A stretch of DNA of 7,784 bases from Candidatus Electrothrix marina (GTDB lineage Bacteria > Desulfobacterota > Desulfobulbia > Desulfobulbales > Desulfobulbaceae), in NCBI GenBank assembly GCA_004028495.1, contig MTKS01000062.1:1-7784 (forward strand). The letters run 5' to 3'. The translations under genes and the position numbers were made by a program. Position 1 is the first letter of the stretch. Every line of letters begins with the position of its first letter. This document shows positions 1-5,992 of this stretch, one piece after another. The notes beneath the pieces were generated by a model. It was not told where the DNA came from. It searched no databases and saw only the letters and a list, made by a program, of their open reading frames with translations.

Positions 1-54
1 TTGACGATAACCCTGAAATTCACAATGATATTAAGAAAATTCTGCAACCGACAA
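1..54. repeat. Inverted copy (left arm) of bases 217-270
   Basis: Bases 1-54 are the exact reverse complement of bases 217-270, and base 55 is the first mismatch. The match runs to the window edge, so the true arm may be longer. Read on the plus strand it encodes the same response-regulator start (DDNPEIHNDIKKILQP) that is encoded on the minus strand by the other arm. The intervening 162 bases are unique. A 54-bp perfect match inside a protein-coding sequence is not expected of a functional repeat. The likely explanation is a fold-back chimera at a contig end. Confidence 0.9.
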
Positions 55-310
55 AGGCAAGGGCGTACGGTTGTTCTTCCATTCTGGCCTGACGCACCAT
101 CCTGATTCCCTCATCGCCCTGAAAGGCGGAATCCACCTGAATCATCGCATGGTGAACTTTTGGAGCAGGCTTTCCGGTAATATCCGAAAGCAGGTCGTCA
201 AAATCGTCAGATGCCGTTGTCGGTTGCAGAATTTTCTTAATATCATTGTGAATTTCAGGGTTATCGTCAATCACCAGAACCCGCCGAACCCTTTGTGCTA
301 TTGCTGTCAC
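20..310 (-). CDS. Response regulator receiver domain, 3' end lost at a chimeric junction
   Basis: This is the partner response regulator of the adjacent kinase. It starts with GTG at 308-310, sharing four bases (GTGA) with the kinase stop. The receiver fold begins with VLVIDDNPEIH, whose two Asp form the acidic pocket. A longer-than-usual loop follows, then a conserved stretch (DSAFQGDEGIRMVRQA) and QPYALAFV, the strand that ends at the phospho-acceptor Asp. Genuine coding ends there, near base 55. The next residues (GCRIFLISL, stop at 20-22) come from the inverted copy of the gene's own start, so the phospho-acceptor and the whole C-terminal half are absent. In this receiver subgroup AFV is normally followed by D and an RMPPG-like segment (family knowledge). 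What output domain, if any, follows cannot be seen. Expected role: phosphoryl acceptor from the kinase. Confidence 0.82.
   Translation of the reverse strand: MTAIAQRVRRVLVIDDNPEIHNDIKKILQPTTASDDFDDLLSDITGKPAPKVHHAMIQVDSAFQGDEGIRMVRQARMEEQPYALAFVGCRIFLISL
217..270. repeat. Inverted copy (right arm) of bases 1-54
   Basis: This is the genuine copy of the 54-bp inverted pair. It lies inside the receiver-domain coding sequence in its natural context (start codon at 310, then VLVIDDN, then the helix that follows). Bases 217-222 read TTGTCG. The gene entering the junction from the other side also reads TTGTCG if the expected Asp codon follows the AFV codons. This points to joining by short homology. 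Confidence 0.9.
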
Positions 311-2175
311 TCTGTCCCCCCTGTTGCTGTTACAGGAAGTCGCATAATGAACCTTGCTCCCTGCTCCGGTCCTGCGCTTTCCCCTGTCAGGCTTCCGCCC
401 ATTTCCGCAGCCAGATTAGCGGAATTATGGAGACCGAAACCATGCCCTCCCTTTTTTGTTGTAAAACCGAAGGTAAACGCCTGTTGTAAAATATTCTGCC
501 GCATTCCTTTCCCGTTATCGCTTATCTCGACAACCACCTCATCCCGGTCGGCGGTCGGATATGTGCTCAACGAAATTTTCTTCTCTTCAGCCGATATCCC
601 GTCAAAGGCATCCACCGCATTTCGGATAAGATTATTCACAACCTGCAATATCTTATGCGGTTCTGAGCAGATACTCTGTTGAAAACCGTAATGACGCTCC
701 ACGGTAATCCGCTGTTCATCCAGCTCCCCCTGAAAAAGTTCCAGGCTTTCTTCGAGCAGGGAGGTCAGATTCACCTGTTCCGTAAAATCAATCAGCTTTG
801 CCGTGTCCTGCTGGGCTCGAATAATCTCGGCAACACGGCGGATATGATGCAGCTGACGGGTCGTTTCAGCCAGCAGGGATTCCCGTTCCTCGGTCATTTT
901 TTCCGAAAGCCTTGCAAAATAAGAAGGCAATCTTTTCCCTCTGGGATCATGAGTGAAAAAACTCTCTTGATCATCCTCATGATCCTGTATCAACCGGACA
1001 ACATCCGGCAGACTGGTACTGCTGCTCTGTTGGACAATTTCCCGGATCTGTTCCGAAGAAACCGAAATACTGTTCAGCGTGTTCCCCACATTATGGAGCA
1101 CCTCGGTGGCGACCTCGGCCTTACCGGCAAGGTGCGAGGTACGAACCAGTTCCCGCAAGGTCCGCACATGCTTAATAGACAGGGCACAGACTTCCGACAC
1201 AGCAAGGGCTGTATTGATGTACTGGTTAATATACAGAGGATAGGCGACCTGAGAAATAAGAAGTAAGGCGGAGGCTCTCTCTCTTCCGCCTATACGCAGG
1301 AAAAAGCTCCCCTGCTCTTTGTTCAGCAAAAGATATCTTTCCTGCCCGGCATAAAACTGCTCCGCCTGAAGTTGCTCTTCAGCGGTCAGCCCCGGAGCCC
1401 GGTCAAAATCCACCTCTGCTTTGCTCACCGGTATAAAGTATATTTTTTTCGGATCAAACAGCATGGTGAAAAGCTCAAGAATAGCGGAAACAACTTCCGA
1501 CCTGGATTTTACTCTGGTCACCATCCGGATAAGATCCAAGGTCATTGCCGATTCGGCAGCCTGACGCTCAATCTCTTGTTTTTGGCGTGTAAGTTTCTGC
1601 TGTTGGTAATCCGCCATGATATGCGACAGGGAGAGCCCGAGAAATTCCAAGCCGATGGGTAATGTCTCGGCAGGCAGCTGAAGAAAACCGCCGAAATCCG
1701 CAAGATGTCGCTCCGACTCCGGGTCTGTGCCTGTATCAAGCAACAGCAGTTTCTGCAAAGATCCCCCGAAAAATTCAATGGCCGTGGGCCTGTCAAATCC
1801 CCAGATCGCGATATGCCTTCGCCAGTAACTCAGCCAGCCCGGGCTCAACAGGTAGGTACCGTTCCGCTGTAGGGCATCGACAAGAGTGGAGCTGCACAAC
1901 AGGTGGTGACACTGCTCCTTTCGATGAATCCGACATCGGGAAAATTCATCAGGCGGAGCCGCCAGCTCACGCAAACAATAGCTGCCGAAAATAACAACCG
2001 TATCCGCCCATGAGGATCTGACAATATCGACAAGTTCCGACCACTTTATCGGAGCGGAGGAGCAATGAGAAGGAAATGATCGGACCTCCGCGTCCGTAAG
2101 CCCCTGCCGCTGCACAGCCGCCTCTATTTCAGGAAAAAAATTTTCACAGACGATAAAGCAACAAGCCGGTTTCAA
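307..2175 (-). CDS. Soluble histidine kinase with N-terminal DUF1638-like domain
   Basis: Predicted autophosphorylating sensor kinase of 622 residues with no membrane segment, so cytoplasmic. In order: a DUF1638-like domain (about 1-180) with eight Cys in the first 94 residues, a C81/H84/C89/H90/H91/C94 cluster and a TYLLSPGWLSYW segment; a short coiled coil (about 187-208); a weak GAF-like region (about 210-340); then the kinase core. Core motifs are the H-box VLHNVGNTLNS (phospho-acceptor H361), N-box NNLIRNAVDAF (514-524), G1 DNGKGM (553-558), F-box FTFGF, G2 GGHGFGLH (576-583) and a C-terminal GARF. I chose the TTG start at 2175: it overlaps the upstream stop as TTGA and has AGGGAG seven bases before it. 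An ATG at 2223 would add 16 residues lying inside the upstream gene. The kinase call is firm. The DUF1638 assignment rests on pattern recognition. DUF1638 proteins are, as I recall, often encoded beside corrinoid methyltransferases, which fits these neighbours. Confidence 0.9.
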   Translation of the reverse strand: MKPACCFIVCENFFPEIEAAVQRQGLTDAEVRSFPSHCSSAPIKWSELVDIVRSSWADTVVIFGSYCLRELAAPPDEFSRCRIHRKEQCHHLLCSSTLVDALQRNGTYLLSPGWLSYWRRHIAIWGFDRPTAIEFFGGSLQKLLLLDTGTDPESERHLADFGGFLQLPAETLPIGLEFLGLSLSHIMADYQQQKLTRQKQEIERQAAESAMTLDLIRMVTRVKSRSEVVSAILELFTMLFDPKKIYFIPVSKAEVDFDRAPGLTAEEQLQAEQFYAGQERYLLLNKEQGSFFLRIGGRERASALLLISQVAYPLYINQYINTALAVSEVCALSIKHVRTLRELVRTSHLAGKAEVATEVLHNVGNTLNSISVSSEQIREIVQQSSSTSLPDVVRLIQDHEDDQESFFTHDPRGKRLPSYFARLSEKMTEERESLLAETTRQLHHIRRVAEIIRAQQDTAKLIDFTEQVNLTSLLEESLELFQGELDEQRITVERHYGFQQSICSEPHKILQVVNNLIRNAVDAFDGISAEEKKISLSTYPTADRDEVVVEISDNGKGMRQNILQQAFTFGFTTKKGGHGFGLHNSANLAAEMGGSLTGESAGPEQGARFIMRLPVTATGGTE

Positions 2176-3245
2176 ATTTCTTCTCCCTGTCCGGTTCGGC
2201 AGCAGCCCGGGTAACGCCCCCATTTATGCACGGCGTCCGAGACGGCCGTCAATACCTCCTCGCCGACCTGCCAGGGAATCTCGCCGTTGTCGGCAAGGAT
2301 AAACCCGCCGCCGGATGCCGCCGTGGCAATGGTCTCTTTCACCGTATTTTCAGCCTGTTCCGGTGTCCATCGGCGCATCTCAACCCCGTTCAGGTTGCCC
2401 AGAATCGTCAGTCTGCCCCGACATGCCGCCTTCAACTCGGCCAAATCGTCCATGATGCTCACCCCGATAATCGAGGCTCCGGTGTCGATGACTTCCTCGA
2501 TAACAGGCAGGGTGGCGGCTGTCGCCATATGAATTGCCGACGGACTGTTGATCCGGGCCAAAGTGTCCCGTGCTATCCTGAATCCTGTCTCAAGATGCAC
2601 ACTCGCAGTCATGGCGGGCGAAAGCAAGGCATCAAAATAACAGACAGCCGTTGCTCCGGCCCGAACCTGGGCATTGGCCCAAGCCACGCAAAACTCCTGA
2701 TTCACCTCTATAAGCCGATTGAACAATTCCGGCCGTTCATGCATCAGTTCAATATAGGCGGCAAAGCCCATCTGCATGACAGGCAGAGAAAAGGGAGAAA
2801 CCGCTATGCCCATAATCGGCACTTCATCTCCTACTTTTTCTTTCAGCATCCGAATACTCTCCAGCATTCTGACAAGACAAGGTGTGTCGGACAGTTCCGG
2901 AACCTGTAAGGAGAGAATATCTTTTTCCGTTTTGATAATAGGTTCGCCGCTGTTCGGGGAGCCGTCCTCATACCAGATGACCTCGCCGCCGAATGCTTCC
3001 GCTGCCGTTGCCGCAGCACAAAAAGGATTCACGCAGTCGTGCCGATATTTTTTCAGCATCCGCAACTGCCCTTCCGCCACATATTCAGCCTTGGAAAAAT
3101 ACTCCCTGATACTCAGGCCCAGTTCTCGGGCACCGTGTATGGTCAGCAGCAGAGAAAGAGGAACCCTGTCCGGCTCTTTATGGCCTAATGTTGTCAGGAC
3201 ACGCTCCATTGAGGTCATTGCCGGTTTTGCTTTTCCGGAGATCAT
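2172..3245 (-). CDS. MtaA/UroD-fold methyltransferase homologue, paralogue 1 (operon copy)
   Basis: Protein of 357 residues in the uroporphyrinogen decarboxylase / MtaA-MtbA superfamily, whose corrinoid members move a methyl group between a corrinoid protein and a thiol such as coenzyme M. Recognisable parts are the start MTSMERVLTTLGHKEPDRVP, the middle FSLPVMQMGF, VNQEFCVAWANAQ and GATAVCYFD, and the C-terminal TILGNLNGVEM and GGGFILADNGEIPW. Known MtaA/MtbA enzymes bind zinc through H-x-C...C. Here the first motif reads IHMATAAT (His kept, Cys replaced by Ala) and the second site reads ADNGEIP with no Cys. Relative to paralogue 2 it also lacks the GH pair (AA instead) and the His of DNHGEIP. 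It starts with ATG overlapping the corrinoid-protein stop (ATGA), with GAGG seven bases upstream. Its gene context ties it to the corrinoid protein and kinase. The substrate is unknown, and it may be a non-catalytic partner (inference). Confidence 0.88.
   Translation of the reverse strand: MISGKAKPAMTSMERVLTTLGHKEPDRVPLSLLLTIHGARELGLSIREYFSKAEYVAEGQLRMLKKYRHDCVNPFCAAATAAEAFGGEVIWYEDGSPNSGEPIIKTEKDILSLQVPELSDTPCLVRMLESIRMLKEKVGDEVPIMGIAVSPFSLPVMQMGFAAYIELMHERPELFNRLIEVNQEFCVAWANAQVRAGATAVCYFDALLSPAMTASVHLETGFRIARDTLARINSPSAIHMATAATLPVIEEVIDTGASIIGVSIMDDLAELKAACRGRLTILGNLNGVEMRRWTPEQAENTVKETIATAASGGGFILADNGEIPWQVGEEVLTAVSDAVHKWGRYPGCCRTGQGEEI
2173..2188 (-). promoter_or_regulatory. Shine-Dalgarno and TTG start of the kinase gene
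   Basis: On the minus strand AGGGAG (2183-2188) is followed by seven bases and then TTG (2173-2175). The last two bases of that TTG are the first two of the upstream TGA stop (2172-2174). This placement decides the start and implies translational coupling. Confidence 0.7.
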
Positions 3246-3888
3246 ACTTTTCCCTCTGTTTTCAAACAGGAGGAGATCGCAGCAATCGCTTCCACAGCAT
3301 TTGCACCCATAGCATCGGCCCCCACTTCTTTCCAGAGCAACGGATCAAAACGGAACGGCGCCCCGCCGACAACAATTCGGGTCGAAGAACCGGCTTCCGC
3401 AAGCAAACGTTTTACTTCCTTAACCTGCAGCGCGGAGCGGAGCATGAGGGTGGAGATAAGAACTATCTCTATAGAATCGTCGCGGATCTTCCTGACCAAC
3501 TCTTGCGGGGTAACTCGACCGTAGTCATGGAATGCATAACCGCCGGCCCGCAAACAGGCGGAGATGATTATCTTTCCCAGAAGATGGTAGTCTTCCAGCA
3601 CGGCAAGCCCCATACGCGGATGTCCGGGATATTTCGGGTTGGCGGGCGGAGGGACATGGGCCATCAGTTCTTCGCAGATCCTGCTGCTCATATAGACCTG
3701 CGCCAAGCAACCGTGCCCTCTTCCCATCCCTTTCCTATTATCTCCAAAGCCGGGAGAATAAGCTGATCAACTGTCCGGGACACAGTCCCCTGCTCATGGA
3801 CTGCGTTAAATATCTTCTCCGCTCCTATTCGATCAATCCCGACAAGTCTGTCAACAAACTCCAGAACTTTCTTATCTTCTGATATCAC
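3242..3888 (-). pseudogene. Corrinoid (B12-binding) methyltransferase partner protein, one-base frameshift
   Basis: Two overlapping frames (3688-3888 and 3242-3727) together spell one corrinoid protein of about 215 residues, the usual size for MtaC/MtbC-like proteins. The first frame gives the helical cap ending in PALEIIGKGWEEGTVA. The second continues LAQVYMSSRICEELM and then the cobalamin-binding Rossmann domain. Its motifs are DYHLLG (the D-x-H-x-x-G site, with the axial-ligand His at about 102), STL (S-x-L) and VVGGAPF (the GG motif). Adding one T near 3705-3706, turning GCTTGG into GCTTTGG, restores a continuous protein. There is no classical slippery heptamer, so a sequencing or assembly error, or a recent mutation, is more likely than programmed shifting. 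The start is GTG at 3888 with GGGG about ten bases upstream and an in-frame stop just before. The gene is the first of the four-gene coupled unit. Confidence 0.87.
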
Positions 3889-4001
3889 TGATCAATATCC
3901 CCAAAAAATTGTCCGGCAAAGGCGGTGCATCAAAACGTAAGCGGCCTTTTCAGTTACGTCTTCCGTGCAATTTATCCATTCTTCAACTTTTATTCCCGCA
4001 T
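3889..4001 (-). other. Leader of the corrinoid-protein operon
   Basis: About 105 bases separate the presumed transcription start from the GTG at 3888. The leader contains a 6-bp stem (ACGTAA 3935-3940 with TTACGT 3954-3959, 13-base loop). No coding frame is convincing. I looked for the conserved core of a cobalamin riboswitch and did not find it. Confidence 0.35.
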
Positions 4002-4028
4002 ACTATACGGATACTTCACGCCTGTCAA
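4002..4028 (-). promoter_or_regulatory. Candidate sigma-70 promoter of the corrinoid/kinase operon
   Basis: On the minus strand a perfect -35 TTGACA (4023-4028) is followed after 15 bases by TATAGT (4002-4007), five of six matches to the -10 consensus. A register shifted by two gives a 17-base spacer with TAGTAT. It sits about 110 bases upstream of the corrinoid-protein start and downstream of the 4043-4168 microprotein. The four-gene unit could therefore be transcribed separately from the upstream paralogue. Confidence 0.55.
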
Positions 4029-4042
4029 CTAATGAACTAGTT

Positions 4043-4168
4043 TCATTTCGTTTTTCCACCCATATGCTCCGCATGCCCCTCAATATCAAATCCTTGTCGC
4101 CAGAGAATCTCCCGGCAGCAAGGGCATAATCCGGTCCGACTCGGTATGGAAAACTCGGCGTGATTCAT
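4043..4168 (-). CDS. Candidate 41-residue zinc-finger-like microprotein
   Basis: This is a short frame between the second methyltransferase homologue and the corrinoid protein, on the same strand. It starts with ATG at 4168, with AGG nine bases upstream, 29 bases after the upstream stop. The protein carries CPCC (residues 15-18), then GFDIEGHAEHM: a C-x2-C-x13-H-x3-H spacing (C15, C18, H32, H35) resembling a classical single zinc finger. I do not recognise a family. For it: same-strand operon-like position and well-spaced ligands. Against it: very short, weak ribosome site, and the frame stays open upstream into the preceding gene. It could be a small metal-binding accessory to the corrinoid system, or chance. 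Confidence 0.4.
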   Translation of the reverse strand: MNHAEFSIPSRTGLCPCCREILWRQGFDIEGHAEHMGGKTK

Positions 4169-4197
4169 AGTAAGGAACCTGCCCTTTCCCGTGCTGC

Positions 4198-5256
4198 TTA
4201 AAGATCGCGGAGCGGATAACGCCCCCATGTCTGCACGGCTTCTGAGATGGCCGACAACACCTCTTCACTGACCTGCCAGGGAATCTCCCCATGATTATCA
4301 GCAAGAATAAACCCGCCCCCGGCACCTGCCTTACGCACGGCTTCCCTGACCTTTTTCTCTGCCTGTTCCGGTGTCCAGCCACGCATTTCGATCCCGTTCA
4401 GATTCCCCAGAATCGTCAGCCTCCCACGACATACGGCCTTTAACTCGGCCAGGTCTTCCCCGACACTCACCCCGACGGCAGCGGTCCCGGTGGCGGCTAT
4501 ATCGTCGATAACCGACAGGGTGTGACCCGAGGCCAAGTGAATCGCTGTCGGCGACTCAATTCGCGCCAAGGTTTGCCGCACAATGGCGAAACCCTTTTCA
4601 AGATGCACCCCGGGCGCAGTGATGGTGGGCGAGGTCAAAGGATCAAAATAGCAGATCGCGGTTGCTCCGGCCCGTACCTGAGCATTGGCCCAGGCCACAC
4701 AGAACTCCTGATTCACCTCCATAAGCCGCTGAAAAAGCTCGGGCTGTTCATACATCAGCTCAATATAGGCGGGAAATCCCATCTGCATGACCGGCAGGGA
4801 AAACGGAGAGACCACAGTGCCGATAACCGGTGCCTCGTCCCCTGTCTTTTCTTTCAGGGACTGAATAATATTCAGCATTCTGACAAGACAGGGACTGCTG
4901 TGTATTTCCGGAATCTGCAGGGAGAGGATATCTTTTTCCGTCTGTATAATCGGTTCACCGCTGTTGGGCGGGCCGTCCTCAAACCAGATAACCTCGCCGC
5001 CGAAGGCTTCCGTCTCCATTGCCGCGTAACAAAAAGGATTCAGGCAATCGTGACCATATTTCCGCCGCATACGCAATTGGCCTTCCACCACGTATTCGGC
5101 CTTGGAAAAATACTCCTGAATACTCAGCCCCAGCTCTCTGGCCCCGTGCATGGTCAATAAAAGAAAAAAAGGAACCCGGTCCGGTTCCTGATGTCCCAAG
5201 GTTGTGAGAACGCGCTCCATAGAAGTCATTGTCGCGCCCTGTTGTTCGTTCGTCAT
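4198..5256 (-). CDS. MtaA/UroD-fold methyltransferase homologue, paralogue 2
   Basis: Protein of 352 residues, about three quarters identical by eye to paralogue 1 across its length, so the two arose by duplication. It has the same landmarks: MTSMERVLTTLGHQEPDRVP, FSLPVMQMGF, QEFCVAWANAQ, TILGNLNGIEM and ILADNHGEIPW. The family zinc motif H-x-C...C is changed: IHLASGHTL keeps His but has Ala for Cys, and DNHGEIP stands where the second Cys is expected. Unlike paralogue 1 it retains extra His residues at both places, which could supply another metal site (inference). I chose ATG at 5256, with AAGGGTGG just upstream. It gives MTNEQQGAT before MTSMERVL, about the same length as the lead of paralogue 1. 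The frame is open to 5343, but only a TTG without a ribosome site lies there. It may catalyse methyl transfer to or from the nearby corrinoid protein; the substrate is unknown. Confidence 0.88.
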   Translation of the reverse strand: MTNEQQGATMTSMERVLTTLGHQEPDRVPFFLLLTMHGARELGLSIQEYFSKAEYVVEGQLRMRRKYGHDCLNPFCYAAMETEAFGGEVIWFEDGPPNSGEPIIQTEKDILSLQIPEIHSSPCLVRMLNIIQSLKEKTGDEAPVIGTVVSPFSLPVMQMGFPAYIELMYEQPELFQRLMEVNQEFCVAWANAQVRAGATAICYFDPLTSPTITAPGVHLEKGFAIVRQTLARIESPTAIHLASGHTLSVIDDIAATGTAAVGVSVGEDLAELKAVCRGRLTILGNLNGIEMRGWTPEQAEKKVREAVRKAGAGGGFILADNHGEIPWQVSEEVLSAISEAVQTWGRYPLRDL

Positions 5257-5772
5257 CTCGTCCACCCTTATCAATCGACTGATTTCAAAATAAAATATTT
5301 CTATTTCCCGGAGGGACGAACCGCTCATAGGCTGCTGTTTCAACAGCGGATAGAAAATATCATGACGCGCTCATTTTTCCAATATACAAACAAAACAAAC
5401 AGGTAAACAGATCCTTGTATCAAATTCAAGTTATTTGTTACAACCGATGGCCCGAAACAGCCGGCACTCCCTGCCGATCATATCCGGTTCAGCATGAAAA
5501 TCGTGATTTTGGATATCCGAAATAATTTGATGTACCAGCTTAAAATGTATCCGCCGGGGGCGATGCCAAAGGCATGAAACGACCGTTTTCAGTGCCGTTG
5601 AGTTTTTCAATCTCCCCTGAGCAATATAAACTGACAACAGTCTGTACCTCTGAAGATTAAATAGAATGTGGCACCATGTCGATAAAAAACTGTACAGGAG
5701 GTTTAAAGTTTTGTACCCTATACTTGAAGGGTAGATAAATGCTGTTAAATAAGACCGTAAAAGGTTCAAAAA
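5257..5772. other. Long intergenic region between divergent genes
   Basis: No convincing gene lies here. It must hold the minus-strand promoter for paralogue 2; the best I see is a weak TTTACC/TATATT pair with a 15-base spacer (5381-5407). Two small perfect hairpins are present: ATGCC/GGCAT with a 3-base loop (5563-5575) and TACCCT/AGGGTA with an 8-base loop (5714-5733). A strong AGGAGG at 5696-5701 precedes only a 7-codon TTG frame. A minus-strand frame stays open through the whole stretch but lacks a credible start. Confidence 0.5.
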
Positions 5773-5889
5773 ATGAAACGTCGTGAAGCAATCCGTATAT
5801 TGATGCTCAGTCCCTTTTACTTTCGTATGACCGTCAAACAGCGGCTGGAATTGATAAAGAAATATTGTCGCGCAATTGCCCTGTATTAA
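5773..5889 (+). CDS. Small 38-residue helical protein
   Basis: ATG at 5773 is preceded by AAGG at a good distance (5761-5764). The product begins MKRREAIRILMLSPFYFR and continues MTVKQRLELIKKYCRAIALY before TAA. It is basic (many Arg/Lys), with two likely amphipathic helices split by a Ser-Pro turn, and no signal peptide or membrane span. It has the feel of short conserved proteins found in sulfate-reducing bacteria, but I cannot name a family. It reads toward mutT about 300 bases downstream, which has its own promoter, so they are probably not one operon. Function unknown. The alternative is a chance frame, though the ribosome site and composition argue against that. Confidence 0.55.
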   Translation: MKRREAIRILMLSPFYFRMTVKQRLELIKKYCRAIALY

Positions 5890-5919
5890 TTTCCCTGAAG
5901 CGGCAGTCCATTCATTATG

Positions 5920-5992
5920 CCGAACCGCCCGGTTCGGATGTCTTTGGCCCGCAACAGCCCTCTTATGCCGGGCAGACACGCCGGTACTGCCC
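5920..5992 (+). terminator. Tandem GC-rich hairpins after the small gene (possible terminator)
   Basis: CCGAACC (5920-5926) pairs perfectly with GGTTCGG (5931-5937) around the loop GCCC, 30 bases after the small gene's stop. A second stem, GGGCAG (5970-5975) with CTGCCC (5987-5992), follows with an 11-base loop. Neither is followed by a T-run, so intrinsic termination is uncertain. They could instead be structure of an untranslated RNA. Confidence 0.35.

Noticed and set aside
1..270. Insertion-sequence terminal inverted repeats
   Set aside because: The arms are protein-coding sequence of one gene copied in reverse, the spacer holds only the rest of that gene, and there is no transposase or target duplication.
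679..1266. Plus-strand frame of 195 codons across the kinase gene
   Set aside because: Antisense shadow: the minus strand here encodes the unmistakable kinase core.
2176..2223. Upstream ATG start for the kinase
   Set aside because: The 16 added residues fall within the end of the upstream gene and lack a better ribosome site than the TTG at 2175, which has AGGGAG at ideal distance and a TTGA overlap.
3695..3727. Programmed ribosomal frameshift in the corrinoid gene
   Set aside because: No classical slippery heptamer or downstream stem/pseudoknot was apparent; a single-base indel explains it more simply.
3889..4042. Cobalamin riboswitch in the corrinoid operon leader
   Set aside because: The leader is short and the conserved B12-box-like core was not seen on the transcribed strand.
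5257..5343. N-terminal extension of UroD paralogue 2 to 5343
   Set aside because: It starts at TTG with no ribosome site, and the extra residues have no counterpart in paralogue 1. ATG at 5256 fits better.
5696..5734. AGGAGG followed by a 7-codon TTG frame, as a leader peptide
   Set aside because: Too short, weak start, no regulated-codon run and no attenuator pair. Kept only as an oddity of the intergenic region.
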